A stretch of DNA of 64,000 nt from Blumeriella jaapii (taxonomy: Eukaryota > Ascomycota > Leotiomycetes > Helotiales > Drepanopezizaceae), in contig VWND01000005.1 in assembly GCA_009599575.1 (NCBI GenBank), positions 1 to 64,000 on the forward strand, written 5' to 3'. Made by a program: the position numbers and the translations under genes. This document shows, one piece after another, positions 11,553 through 23,321 of this stretch. Each line of letters begins with the position of its first letter. The first letter of the stretch is position 1. The notes under the pieces are model-generated. The model made no database searches, was not told the DNA's origin, and saw only the letters and a list, made by a program, of their open reading frames with translations.

Positions 11553-13025
11553 CTACGCTTGATCGACGCCGGATGCTATGAACGAATTTCCCAGATTTTC
11601 AGTCCCCGTCTTCTCGGCCTCCAACCCGTTCGACCAGCCTGTAACGACATTAACGTTCGCCTTCAAAGACGCTCGAAGGGATAGGCAGACATACCGGAAT
11701 ATGCTGACGGTGAACGTCAGACTCCATGATATCAACGCGATCATCAAAATGGCGCACAAGGCCTTGACCCGGCCACAGACGACACCGTTCCTGCTCGTGT
11801 CCGGCCCTACCTGACACGCTCCATCGTTGTCAGTTAGAGCCCCGAAAGCCAACGCCAAATTGGCAGATTCAAAGATTATAAAAAAGAGATCTAGTAACAC
11901 AAGTCGAATTTTAGCTTTGGGGGAGCGGAGGCCGAGTGGTTTGCCAGTATACTCGTCCCAGGTGATGTACAGAATATACGGGATGGCGATGACGTCGACG
12001 ATAATGGCTATGGTAGTCGAGGCGTTTTGGGAGTAGATGTACTTGTTAGAGAGGTGGTGGACGGAAGCCGAGATCGAGAGGGCGATGACAGAAGTGGAGA
12101 AGACGATGACGCGGAAAAGTAGGGGAACCATCGGGTGAAAAAGAAAGGTGTGCTGGGCACGTCAGCGCGACGGGATCAGTGCATGTGTTTTGGGAGAACG
12201 TACCTGGGCACGCTTGACCAAGGTCTTCCTCTTCTTTCTGCTGTAGAACATGGCCGAGAACTTCTCCGAATCATCCCCATTCTCCAAGTCGCCGCGCCAC
12301 GGCCGGTTGTACCCGGGAGTTTGCTGCTGTAGGAATTCCGGGGTCACAATTCGGCGGTCCTCGTTCTGTGCCGGGGCGTACGTAGATGCCTTGATGAAAG
12401 GCACCCACTGAGAACTGGAAGGCATGTCGCCGCCCTGCACTATGACAGGCTCCGAGTCCCTGATGTGGTCCCATTTCCTTCCTTTCACCGGCTCTCGATA
12501 GCCGCCGAAGAAGCCGGTCTCTTGTCTTCCTTTCGTCTCTTCGTCCAGCGAGTCGACATACCCGTCGTGGGATATTCTCCGGCTCGGATTGGCCGGCGCG
12601 TAATGGTGTTGTGCCGCATGTGCTCTGGGTAAAGAAGACAGAAGCCGGTCTGTCCCTCGCGTGATGGGAAGATCATCGTCGTCTTCGTACGAAGCGACCC
12701 ACGCTATCCCGAGTTAGTGTCTGCCTCCACACAGTGGTGAGGAAGTGATCTTACGCGGTAACGATTTCACGGCGCGCGGTGCCGCCGCATTCTCGCCGCG
12801 CGTGCTTGCTGAAGCCTGGGTGTTGCGAGACGAGGAGGAGTGTACCGATGGCCGTTCATGGAGATTCCGCAGTCTCCTCATGGCCGCCTCAGACGTCGAT
12901 CCATTGGAAGAAGCGGAAGCCGCGCGCTGGGAGTGGAGAGGGAGGACAGACAGTAAGAGCTGTGCCTCGTGGGCAGACGTGGCTGGGGGTGCGTGTGCAT
13001 TGTCGGCGGCGGTAGAGATCGCCAT
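11553..13025 (-). CDS. Conserved fungal multi-span membrane protein (possibly SRF1-like)
   Basis: Three exons: 13025-12755, 12703-12204 and 12152-11553, encoding 456 residues. The N-terminal 250 residues are Ser/Ala/Asp-rich and probably cytosolic, with a conserved-looking block around LPPWV, FFGGYREPVKGRKWDH and VTPEFLQQQTPGY. The C-terminal 200 residues contain about four hydrophobic helices (starting near MVPLLFRV, then the IAIIVDVIAIPYI, LVLLDLFFIIFESANLAL and LCAILMIALISW regions) with the motif TWDEYTGKPLGLR between the second and third. I recall this architecture as a widespread Pezizomycotina family, some members of which are labelled regulator of phospholipase D SRF1; that label is tentative. 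Both introns are 51 nt and in phase. It diverges from the mitochondrial exchanger gene at 13980, about 950 bp away. Confidence 0.85.
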
Positions 13026-13979
13026 GGAGCCTCCGGCACGCGGAGAGGACTGTACAGTGCCTGTCCCAGCGATGTGCTGTACTGCACTGGAGAAGAGAAA
13101 GGCTCGAGGGCGGTCGAGCGCGGCCGGGGAGGGATAGCCTGGTACCGTACAGTACTGTACCGTACCGTACCGTACTGTAGGTCGCTATGTCACCCGATCG
13201 TATGGAGGATAGGACGGTGTAGGGAGGAGAAGTCAAGAGTCAGGGCCCAAAGTCTATCGCGATGAAGAAGAATTGAAGCAGCAAACCAGCCGCGAGAACA
13301 AGGCCAAGCACCAACCCATACTACCACTGCGGCGCGGCGGGTGACGATGCCTGGGTTTCCGGGTTGATGGGGATGGTGAAGAAGAAGGACAAGGAGAAGA
13401 AGAGGAGGAAGAAGAGTAAGAAGAAGAGGAAGAAGAAGAAGAAGATGACGATGATGATGACGATGTTGTTGTTGCTGCTGCTGTGGTGCTCTGCTGTCCT
13501 GTGCTGAGTGTGCACTGGCAAAGCGAACTTCTCGGTTGCATCGACTGGGCATCATCAACTCTAAAAAAACAAGTGGGCCGGAGGAGCCGGGATGGAAGAA
13601 ACTTACAGAATAAGAACTGAAAAGCGGGACTGGTACCGTATTTCCCAGGTAAAATCCGGCGCCCCTGGTGGTCTCGCGGCTAATTGGAGACAAATGCATA
13701 CTATGTACAGCTGTAGAGTACGAGATGGGACGTGCGGGCTCCAGTGGAAGGATGGAAATGGCTTTTGAACACACACAAGCATTTTTACGCCCACCCCACG
13801 CCGTTGAACCCTTTTTTGCGACAACGCACGCGTTGCGCACTGCCCGCGACTGGCCTCTGCATCGCACCCTACACCTTACACCGTGACGCGGTCGCCGTCG
13901 TGGTCGTGTGGTCGTGGTCGTGGTCGTCGTGGTCGTCGTCGTCGTCGTCCTCCTCTTCCTCCTCCTCCTCCCCGTCAGC
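13026..13979. other. Shared divergent promoter with repeats
   Basis: This lies between two diverging genes. It holds a GTACC/GTACT pentamer cluster at 13141-13180, a GAA/GAAGAC purine tract at about 13375-13465, and a GTC/GTCGTG run at about 13905-13970 directly before the rightward start codon. No gene is supported. Confidence 0.6.
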
Positions 13980-14861
13980 ATGCGCCTTCTCCTCCTCCCC
14001 ATCTCGACGCGCCGCACGCTCATCTACTGCCAGCGCCTCAATATCGCCACCGCAGAGCAGAAGGGGTGGGGAAGCTGGGGCATCGCGAAGGCGGAGAAGC
14101 TCTGGACCGACTGGGAGCAGAAGGATTCGGGCTGGCAGAAATGGGTCGTGGACAATGGCAACAAGGCCCTCAAGCGGATCCCGTACGAAGAATGGGCTCT
14201 GAAGTCCATTCCGCCCCTCTCGGCCCGCCGGAGGGCAGAAGAGCCTCGAGGCAAGGAGATGGTGGAGCTGTCGTTTCCCGCGCAATTCATTCCCCACGAG
14301 AGCGTGATGGGGCTCCTCAGGAAGCTCGGCACCGAGAGGCAGTCCCTCCATAAACAGCGCATCGTGTACTCCATCATTGGGATGCCCCTCGTCGCGCCCT
14401 TCGCATTGGTGCCCGTGTAAGTGGCAATCCGCGGTCCCAGCCAGCACTGTCGCTAATGACTCGGCAGTGTCCCCAATCTCCCCTTCTTCTATCTGGTATA
14501 CAGAGCCTGGTCGCACTGGAAGGCTCTGGCAGGCTCCAAGCATCTCGAGTTCTTGCTGAACAACAAGCTCATCGAAGCCACGCCTTCCAAGATACTTGAC
14601 GATCTCTACTCCAGCGCACAGCGGCCGTGTGATGCCGTCGCAGACGGCGCAGACGGGGTGAAGGTGGAAGAGAGAATGCTGCTCCACCAGTCGGATGGCA
14701 AGAAGATTGGAGAAGGCCTCGGCATACCCGAGCTGGAAATCGAACTAGAAAGGGCGGTTTGGCAGGTTGAAAAAGCGTTGCAGAGTGACAAGGAAAAGGA
14801 GCTCAAGCAAGAGCCGCGGCACCTGAGGAGAGCCAACGCAGATCCCCAGGAAAAGAAGTGA
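13980..14861 (+). CDS. Mitochondrial K+/H+ exchange-related protein (Mit_KHE1 family)
   Basis: Two exons, 13980-14416 and 14468-14861, encode 276 residues. The N-terminus (MRLLLLPISTRRTLIYCQRL) is the family hallmark. It is followed by Trp-rich helices and a hydrophobic hairpin around residues 130-160 (RIVYSIIGMPLVAPFALVPV, then VPNLPFFYLVYRAW), then an acidic, Lys-rich helical tail. The family (PF10173 as I remember it; yeast YDL183C) is an inner-mitochondrial-membrane component linked to K+/H+ exchange and organelle volume control. The single 51-nt intron splits a Val codon between the two halves of the hairpin. The start is the first ATG that gives the family N-terminus; the open frame upstream of it is only GTC repeat. 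Confidence 0.9.
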
Positions 14862-15490
14862 GCGGCTGCGGCTTGGGCCGCTGGGTGTACCATGTTTGAT
14901 GTTTGATGTACACGTACTGTATGTATGTACAGTACAGGATGATGCCCGAGACTTGGAGCTCAACTCCACTTAGCAGCCCTGGGGCGACGAAAGATGCGAT
15001 ATACTGTATTGTACTGTACTGTACTGTACAGATACTGTACTGTGCTGTACTGAACTGTAACAAAACTGTGCTGTTCTGTACTGTCACAATACAGAGTGCA
15101 CATTACCGACGGTACATCTGACCCCCAAACGTCCAAGCTGCTGTGAGACAATTGAGGCTTCTCACTTCTTTCTCACTCGGTCCAAGTCTCCCTCCCCAAG
15201 GGGTGATCTAGGCCTTAGAGCCGACCGCATCGACTCACCCAAGACCAGCCTCACAGCCATTGCACATCACAACAACCTAAAGACCCCTATTTTGGGCGTC
15301 GAAGGGGTCGCCTCCGCCGGCTGATAGCCGCCAGCCATGGCAGAGGGATCCCTAAATACCTGCACCAGCAATCTAACCTTATCGCACCAGGGGTGACTCT
15401 AGCACCTCATTTACGGGAACACTGGAAAAAGAGCTCCCAAGCAGCCAGCCCCATGCGCCGCCGGCCATTCCACATTCCTCCGCGCGAACG
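14862..15490. other. Intergenic with ACTGT pentamer cluster
   Basis: The stretch at about 14905-15100 is dominated by GTACTGTAC/GTACAGTAC units (for example 15001-15060). The remainder is the leader of the DUF3716 gene. No gene is supported. Confidence 0.6.
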
Positions 15491-16752
15491 ATGCCGCAAG
15501 ATCTCAACGACGGAGACGAAGACGACGACGACGACGACGACGACCCAGACCAAGACGTCCACGGCGACTCCATTGCCGTCCCAGGCCAATACGCGTGGGC
15601 CCCGCCGCCATCCACCCCCGAGAGCATGAGCGCGGACATCGACGTGACGACCCTCCTGGCGCAACACACTCCGCGACACCTCGAGAGCCCGGAACCCTTC
15701 GAGGGCGATCTCCTGCCCCGGGACCCCCCGCCAGACATCGTCCCGGGCCCGGATTCGAGGCCTGGGACGAAGCAGAGACCGAGGCTTGCCGCGCATACCA
15801 TGGAGGAGAGGTTGATGGCCATGCCGCCGGTGCGGGAGCTGCCCTGGCGCGAGGGCGTGGAAGCCGGCGCGGACAATGAGACGGGAGGAGAGTCACGGCG
15901 CAAGCAGATTCGATTCGGCTGCTTGCTCGCCACGAGGGGCGAGATCAAGGAGAATCCGTGCGTGAGTTGCGCCAACGGTCGAGGGAAGTTCAGTGTTTGC
16001 GTCGCGTTGGACGGGTATTTCAAGGGCGCATGCGCTAGCTGCCAATTGAGTGGCCGGCCGAACCGGTGTAGTATCAAGAAGAACGAAGGTCAGTTGCTGC
16101 GTGCGAATGCTACGGAATCCGCGTGCCAATAATGAATGTCTGTCTAGTGGGTGCGGTCGCCGGGAGTCCAACGCTCAACCCGCCGTTACCAGAAGACCTC
16201 AGTCCTTACGTCGCGAATGGACACCTCCCTCCGAGCGATTCACCCGACGCGAAAAGGAGGAAGACCGACGCGATTCCGGAATGGGAGAGCGCAAGACCTC
16301 AATGGGAGCAAGAGCTGGGCGAATCTCATGCGAGGCAGCAGATGAACGAAATCGTACAACGACCTTGGGCGTCGGTGAATCCGCCGGCGCCCATGCCAGA
16401 TGCCCACGGCATGATGAACGGTCTGACTGGGTCCGGGTCACGGCCCGCAGGAGGTGGCCATCAGCATCGCGACTCTCTGAGTTGGGGCGCGGTGAGCCAG
16501 GCCGTGGCGATGCCAGGACAGAGCTTTGGCAACGGTGCCGATGGGGGAGGGCAAACCTACCGGCTCCATTTGGACCCGGGACGGAGGGAGGATACGGGCT
16601 ACGAGGATGGCGTGGCGCTGATTGATACTTTGCCCAAAACCAAACAGCGGCAAGTGTATGGCTTGATCAGTGGGATCCAGGGAGGCATATTGACTTTGCA
16701 GCGAGAGCTTGACTCGCTGAAGCGAGCGCTTGGAATTGACGACGAAATCTGA
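15491..16752 (+). CDS. DUF3716 Cys-rich fungal protein, copy A
   Basis: Two exons, 15491-16088 and 16148-16752, encode 400 residues. An acidic, low-complexity N-terminus (Asp run at residues about 8-18) precedes the DUF3716 module (about 150-199). Its six cysteines are spaced C-x2-C-x9-C-x10-C-x2-C-x8-C (CVSC...GACASC...RC), preceded by LLATRGEI; metal binding is plausible but unproven. A disordered middle follows, then a charged helical C-terminus (LPKTKQRQVYGLISGIQG...LQRELDSLKR). The function of this family is unknown to me. The gene at 17216 has the same order of modules, the same cysteine spacing and an intron at the same site and phase, so the two are tandem duplicates. The 59-nt intron splits a Val codon just after the Cys module. 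Confidence 0.88.
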
Positions 16753-17215
16753 TGACATGATGCACGATCACACAACTTGAGCCCAGGATGTAATCCAATA
16801 GTAATAAGCATATATACCCGGGGATCCGGAGAGGACTCCAGACCTGTGGTTCTGTTCCCATCCCCCTCCGCCAGCATGCCAGGTCGAACGAGGCCTGTGA
16901 CGGTTCGACGGCATAACGTGAAGACCGTGAGGTAGACTCTCGTCGGCCCCAACTCTCGATTGAGATGGAGAGAAGCCTGAAGACGTTTGCACGCCTGTAA
17001 ATGGATCTCCACCGTGTCAACACTCGACTCATTTGATCGACCGACGAACCAATGTGCCCAGCTCATGGCACGACTGTCGAGCAGCCTACTGTGCTGTATA
17101 TACAGTACAGGAGGTCGTCGTTCGCAAGTGGCAGGGGTTTGGATAAGAGCGTGCTTCGACCTCTCAACTCGAGATCCAAGTGCCGACAGCAAGCACCCTT
17201 TCACAATCACAAACA
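16753..17215. other. Intergenic between DUF3716 paralogues
   Basis: Contains one TATATACAGTACAGG element at about 17095-17110. No gene or strong promoter element is recognised. Confidence 0.5.
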
Positions 17216-18434
17216 ATGTCAACCGCAGACAACGCAGACGACGCCGACAACGCAAGCAACGAGGAACGCCTCTACATATCTCCTTACACCACGACCCAGG
17301 TCGATCTCGGCTCGCCGAGCGGAATGGGGCACGATGGATTGACGCCCAGACACGCAGCTTCAAAGGCATCGAGCAACTACGTCCCTTTCCTGGACCGGCT
17401 GCGCGCCCTCCCAGAACTTCGGCCCATACCATGGAGGACTGGCCAGGAACTGCCTCCGGAACGCGCAGTCGATAGCCCTCGTGTGCAGCAGAGAGGAGCG
17501 ACCTTGCTCTCGACCCGGGGCTCCATCGCCAAAGCCGCATGCGAGCATTGCGCCAGCGGATATGGCCGATTCTCGGTCTGCGTGACGATGGAGTATTGGT
17601 TTCAGGGCGCATGTTCGAGTTGCATCTTTACTTCCAAGGGCAACAAGTGCAGCCTGAGGGCTAAGACCTCGGGTACTAGGCCTGTCTAACGTTGCAATGT
17701 ACGGCGCTGATGGCAAAGTAGGAAGTGCGGATGGGAGAGCTTTGAGATATCAAGCCGAGAACCCGGATCAAAACCAGGCTTCCCTCCCAGGGACAGCGAC
17801 CCTCTCTGTGGAGGCGCCGAAGAAACGGAAAAGAAGTTCGGCTGCGACCTTGGCTGTCAAGACTGCGCCGTATGCGAGCCCGTATCCCCCCCAACTTGCA
17901 CCGTCTTTGCCTGCTTCGCCAGGCAGCTCGGCTTCGAGGGTCGCGGGATTCTCGATTAAAACCGCTTCTACATACTCGAGCCCGTATCCCCAGCTGGCAC
18001 CGCCTTTGCCAGCTTCTCCGGATTTGGACATGGACATGCTGCTCCAGGCCGAGATTGCGAGAGAACAGTCACACATGGAACAGGAGCGAAGTGCCAAATC
18101 CCAGGCTTATTCCAACCAGCCTCAATCAAATGTAGCAAGGCCTCGAGCACCGTCGAGAGCTGGTCACCCTTCATATCAGCAGCAGACCGAGTCCCACGAA
18201 CCGATTGCTACAGGTTTGAGCTCGCTAGATCAGCCTTCGGTGGGTTTCAACCAACTTCAGAGCGCGACGCCTATTTCTCAGGGCCCGTCTGTCCTTGGAA
18301 ATCTTCCCAAGGCTAAGAGGCGGCAGATTCACTCGATTGTAGCCGGGATCCAAGGGTCTATTGATCATTTGCAGAGGCAGTTGGACACTCTGAAGTCACA
18401 CATTGGCATCGGCGAAGAGGATCTCGTAGGCTGA
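17216..18434 (+). CDS. DUF3716 Cys-rich fungal protein, copy B
   Basis: Two exons, 17216-17672 and 17719-18434, encode 390 residues. The order matches copy A: a PIPWRTGQE stretch, LLSTRGSI, then six cysteines with the identical spacing C-x2-C-x9-C-x10-C-x2-C-x8-C (about residues 108-144). A long Ser/Pro-rich linker follows, with an internal near-repeat (YASPYPPQLAPSLPASP and YSSPYPQLAPPLPASP). The C-terminal helix is LPKAKRRQIHSIVAGIQG...LQRQLDTLKS. The two copies share little else, so the duplication is old. The 46-nt intron is short and lies at the same codon position as in copy A. ATG 17216 has A at -3; the frame reaches slightly further up only through a non-ATG codon. Confidence 0.87.
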
Positions 18435-20498
18435 AGTGGCCGTCGATCTCTCCAAGAGCAGTACTATTCAAGCTTCGTGCAAAAGAAACGGCTGAACTCG
18501 TCTCTCAGGGGATAGATCCACCCACGTGCCATGAGTCTTCGAAGCATAGACTTTGATGCGATCGGAGATGGGAGTGTTGGAGCTGGCAATTCTTCCATCA
18601 ATGACCGCAGGACTCGGCACAGACTGTGCGATCTAGCGAACATACACTATGTGTCGTCTGCAAGTAAACCTGCAATTGTCATCCACCGAGCTATCATTTC
18701 ACAGGTATGCTTCTCTACCAAAATGGACAGAAACACCTAATCAGCTCTCGCCAGCAGTGCATCTTCCAGCCAGGTAGAGCCTGGAGAACCAAGCCATGCC
18801 AGACTCTCTGTATCTTCGAGAATGGACATTTTTTTGGAGTCTTGCTTGCGCCCGGGTTACTGGGTGCTCAGAGCGAGGATTGGATGGGCTGCACGTCCGC
18901 CTTCCATCTCGCAAGGGTGCGCAAGTGCTATGCGGCATCGCATCGCTGGTTCGCCTCTCTTCCATGCTCTCTCTCTCGTGGAATCGGCAACATGGTAAGG
19001 TGCCTACAGTAGGTAGGCAAGCGAGGCCTCTTGAGCTCGGCCAGCGTGGAGCGAGCGATCCAGCCGGCCTTCTCTCGGCGGCATTGCACCGTTCTCGAAG
19101 GTGCTTTGGGATATTTCTGGTCCGGTTGTGAACCAGAAGGTCACGACCACATCGCATCATCGATCGCATTTTCCGAGCGCGCTTGATCATCCGTACGTGC
19201 AGCAGCGGATCGGACCGGATCGTGTCGTGTCTCTCGCTGTGCTTGAATTTCTCGCCACGTTGTTCCTTTTCGAATTCCATTCTGCTTTTTGGGGGGGGTT
19301 TTCATTGGGGATGTGGATATGGATGTAGGCAGGTGCTGTGCTGTCGGTACAGTACTGTAAGGTGGGTGGGTGGGTAGGTACGTCGCTACCAACGTACTTC
19401 GTTCATCTATCTATCGTCCATCATTTATTGATCTACAGTACCTGCTCCAAGGATTTAGAAACTTGGTACAGTACATGTTCATAGTACATAATCGTAGTAT
19501 GGTACTCCAATTTGCCACTTGGTAGAACGATTGAATCGAACATCGACACAGCTCTTGACTTTGTAACCTTGATTCTTATGCGAGTAAGTGGTGGTCTTAT
19601 ACTTACAGTACAGTTCTACAGTACTGTACGTACGTACATCTTGTCCTGATGAACCTTTGCTATTTGCAACAGAATGTTGGTACTGCACTGTACTGTAGGC
19701 ATAGTAACGTGTATGCAAGGCTCTTCCCTTTTGGTCGAGTACTGGCAAGGCACAGAAGACAGTAAGACAGTACGTTCCATAGTCCAGTCCAGTCCAGCAT
19801 GTAAGCGTCTTGACAGGACGACGTGTTGTCGAGTTCGAGGTCAACTCGTAGCCTCTTGGAACCAAGCATGTGTATCGGGGCGTCCCGTCCGGTTTGCGAC
19901 TGTGCAGTATTGTACCTCCTTCGTATCTATGTTCCTATCGACCGGGTGGATGTCCCTCTTTCCATGAGCCTGCGCTATCAAATGATTGTTTTGGCGAGCA
20001 ACATACGGTACAGAACAGCCACGAACGTACAGTGAGCACTGACTTTGTAGAAGTGTAAAAGGAGCCTGGCGATCGTCTTCGACTTGGATCCTTGGCCCAG
20101 CGCTCGCCCCCAGGGTTGACCTTGGAACTTCCTTGGTGCCCTTCCTGATCACCGGTGATGGGCGCGAACCGCGCTTCGCTCGTCGTCGTCTGCGTCTCGC
20201 GGTCGGTCGTGTTCGAGGCTGCCGATGTCGTCCTGGTGTGTGCTGTGCTGTAGAACCATCAGCGACATTCATCTCTAGGGGACGTGGGTGAACGCGGCCA
20301 CCACAGCACCTCTCGGACAGACACCACTGGCCAGCCAGCTCTGGCCCAGCCGCAGACCTTCCGCAACACCACAGCCGCCCGGCCAGCATCGACCGCATCT
20401 GCTTTCTGAGTTCGAGTTCGAGTTCGGGAGGGCGAGAAGGGAGGCCAGCATGTCTGGCCCGGCTCGGGCGCCCGCAGTACCGTGCCACCACGAGCTTC
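18435..20498. other. 2 kb intergenic region
   Basis: No recognisable protein is encoded; open frames on both strands are short or antisense to the channel gene. GTACAGTAC/GTACTGTAC elements cluster at about 19345-19700. The last 450 bases are GC-rich leader of the channel gene. Confidence 0.6.
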
Positions 20499-23321
20499 AT
20501 GGCGCGCGCCGGCTCCTCCTCCTCCTCCTCCTCGACCCACGACGGCGCGCCAGGTCGGGGCGATGAAGCTGCCATTGCACAGGACCGCGGCGCACACGGC
20601 GCACGCGGCGCACGCGGCGAGTCGTCCGCGCCGGACGAGCCCGGCGCCGTCTTGACCTTCGGCCGGCTCACGCTCCGGGGCGAGACGGACGACCTGCGCC
20701 AGGACTGGTGGTTTGCGTCGACGGCGATCCCGCTGGCGGCGGCGACGATAGGGCCGCTGGCGAACGTGCTGTCCATTGCGGCGCTGGTCTCCAAGTGGCG
20801 AGTCGCGTTGCCCAACGACGGCCAGTTGCCCGAGGGCACCGACGATGCCGGCACTGACATCGCCGACCCCGAGTGGTGAGTTCTCCCAGCGCGACGACAA
20901 GACAACGCAGCATCGCGATGGCGACGTCGAGGCGCGTGCTGACGAAGTGGCAGGGCCATCATCCTGAACGCCATCTCGCTGGCGTGTGGCTTCGTGGGCA
21001 ACATCAGCTTGCTGTTCAACTTCACGAAGAGGATCCGGTACATCGTGGCCCTGCCGGCGACCATCATCTCGTGGTACCTGGCGACGGGCATCGTGAGTCT
21101 CACCCCCAGCCACGCACAGGCAGATCTTCGATTGACGATTGACGGCTCTGCAGCTTCTCGCCATCACCGTCGCCATGAACCAGTACGAGCCGCCCGTCCG
21201 GCCCGGCGAGACGTACTCGCAAGGCTTCTGGCATGCCATCATCGCCGCCGTCCTCTACCTGCTCGGCTCCATGATGCTCATGGTCAACATGCTGGGCTAC
21301 TTTCTCGGCCACTACCCCCAGCACTTCGAGCTGGACGACGACCAGAGGACGCTCATCCTGCAGACCATGATGTTCTTCTTCTGGCTCGCCGGAGGCGCGG
21401 CCGTCTTCCAGCAGGTCTGCGGCATGTCCTACGCCAACGCCCTCTACTTCTGCGACGTGACCGTCCTCACCGTCGGCTTCGGCGACGTGCTGGCGAACAA
21501 CGAGGCCGGCCGCGGACTCGTCTTCCCCTACGCCGTGATCGGGATCATCTTCCTGGGGCTCATGATCAACAGCATCCGGAAGTTCGCGGTGAGCATGTCG
21601 CGCGACAAGATCATCAAGAAGCACCAGCGCAACGAGCGCGAACGCACCTTCAGCCGCACCGTCACGTCCGAGAGGGAGCTCCGCCATCGTCTGGGCTTGC
21701 CGCCCACGAGCGACGGCGACGAGTGCCGCCGCGAGCGGGAGCGGCCTCTGTCGTCGCCCTCGGGGCCGGTCCGCCGGGTCAAGATGGCCTCGTCACTGGC
21801 GCAGTACGGCCAGTGCGACGTCCGCGGCAACAACATCACGTTCAAGGAACGCAAGGACCGGCCTCTGGCCAGCACCGGGGGCACGCGTGGTGGTGCGGGC
21901 AGAGCCCAGCAGCCGACAGCAGCCCCGGGGCAGCAGAGGCTCGAGGGCCGCGCATCACGGCGCCCGCGCGCCAACCGTCGCGAGAAGCTGATCCTGCTCA
22001 CGCAAGAGCGCGACCGGTTCAACGCCATGCGCGACATCCAGGCCCGCACGCGCCGCTTCAAGCAGTACTCCGCGCTGGCCATGTCGGTCCTCGCCTTCGG
22101 CATCCTGTGGTGCGTGGGCGCGCTCGTCTTCATGTACGCCGAGGCGCGCATCCAGGCGCTGAGCTACTTCGACGCCCTGTACTTCTGCTACGTCTCCCTC
22201 CTGACCATCGGCTACGGCGACTTCAGCCCGCGCTCCAACGCCGGCAAGCCCTTCTTCATCGTCTGGTCCATCGTCGCCGTGCCGACCATGACCATCCTGC
22301 TCTCGGACATGAGCTCGACCGTCGTCTCGGCCGTCAAGCGCGGCACCTTCACCGTCGCGGACTGGACCGTCATGCCGCGCGCCGGCATCTGGCGCGACTT
22401 CCTGCCCCGGCACCCGCGCCTCCGCGCCTGGCTGGAGACGCGCGCGACGCAGGCCGCGGCGCGGAAGCGCGTCGAGGAGGGCTTCCGGGTCCCGGATCCG
22501 GACGAGGCGGAGGACGACGCGGCCAACGCCGAAGAGGACATCGTGCGGCGGCCCACGCTGGCGAAGCTGGCGCACGAGGCGCCGCAGACCACGGAGCATG
22601 ATCTGGCGCGGAAGCTGGCGCTGGCCATCAAGCGCACGGCGAACGATCTCCGCGCCGACACGCCCGCGCGATATAGCTACGAGGAGTGGCTGGAGTTCAC
22701 GCGGCTGATCCGGTTCAGCGACACGAGCGAGGGAGAGGCGGCGCGCGAGGAGGAGGGGGAGGAGCAGGCTCTCGTCGAGTGGGACTGGATTGGGGAGGAT
22801 AGTCCGATGCTGGCGGATGTGGGCGAGAGCGAATGGATCCTGGACCGGCTGTGCGAGAGCTTGAATCGCTACACGCGGAAGCAGGCGAGAGATGTGTGTC
22901 CTTCATTTTCCTTCATTTTCCTTCCTTTTCCTTCCTTTTCTTTTTCCTTTTCATCTTCTTCTCCGTTTCTCTATCCCTTTCCCTTTCCCTTTCCCTTTCC
23001 CTTTCCCTTTTCCCTTTCCCTTTCCCTTTCCCTTTTCCCTTTCCCTTTTCCCTTTCCCTTTCCCTTTCCCTTTCCCTTTCCCTTCCCCTTTCCCTTTCCC
23101 TTCACCTTCTCTCCCATTCCCCCCCGTTCCCCCCTCTCCCTCTAGCACCGCTCTCCCAGCCTTTGACCCTCTGCTGTTTCCTCAGCGAACTAACCCTCCC
23201 GTTACAGACCAAACGACACCGCCTCGAGCGCGACCGGGCCTCCACGATCCACTCCCCCGAACACCCGCCACGCAGCGAGGCCTCTCGGAAGAGACGCCTC
23301 CATCACGGGCCGAGGGACTAG
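20499..23321 (+). CDS. Two-pore outward-rectifier potassium channel, TOK type
   Basis: Four exons: 20499-20875, 20954-21092, 21154-22893 and 23208-23321, encoding 789 residues. Fungal TOK channels pass K+ outward across the plasma membrane and have eight membrane helices with two pore loops. Both selectivity filters are visible: TVGFGD at about 278-283 and TIGYGD at about 523-528. Four helices precede pore 1; a roughly 160-residue basic cytosolic loop separates helix pair 5/6 from 7/8; the C-terminus is long and acidic. The first two introns (78 and 61 nt) are ordinary. Intron 3 (22894-23207, donor GTGTGT, acceptor TTACAG) is 314 nt and mostly TTTCCC repeat; the last exon adds only 37 residues (TKRHRLERDR... 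to RD). The N-terminal 60 residues are low complexity, so a start further downstream cannot be excluded. Strongly GC-rich coding sequence. Confidence 0.93.
22897..23110. repeat. TTTCCC hexanucleotide repeat inside channel intron 3
   Basis: TTTTCC units are followed by an almost uninterrupted TTTCCC array from about 22975 to 23100. It lies entirely within the proposed last intron of the potassium channel gene and forms one continuous pyrimidine tract upstream of the branch sequence CTAACC at about 23190. Confidence 0.9.

Noticed and set aside
18741..19280. 179-codon minus-strand frame
   Set aside because: No domain, no splice support, random-looking composition in a region with no other evidence of a gene.
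19841..21103. 420-codon open frame on the minus strand
   Set aside because: It is antisense to the GC-rich potassium channel exons and has no recognisable domain; the plus strand encodes a clear TOK channel.
22975..23110. TTTCCC array as an internal telomeric repeat
   Set aside because: Fungal telomeres of this group are TTAGGG-type; this is a different hexamer placed inside an intron.
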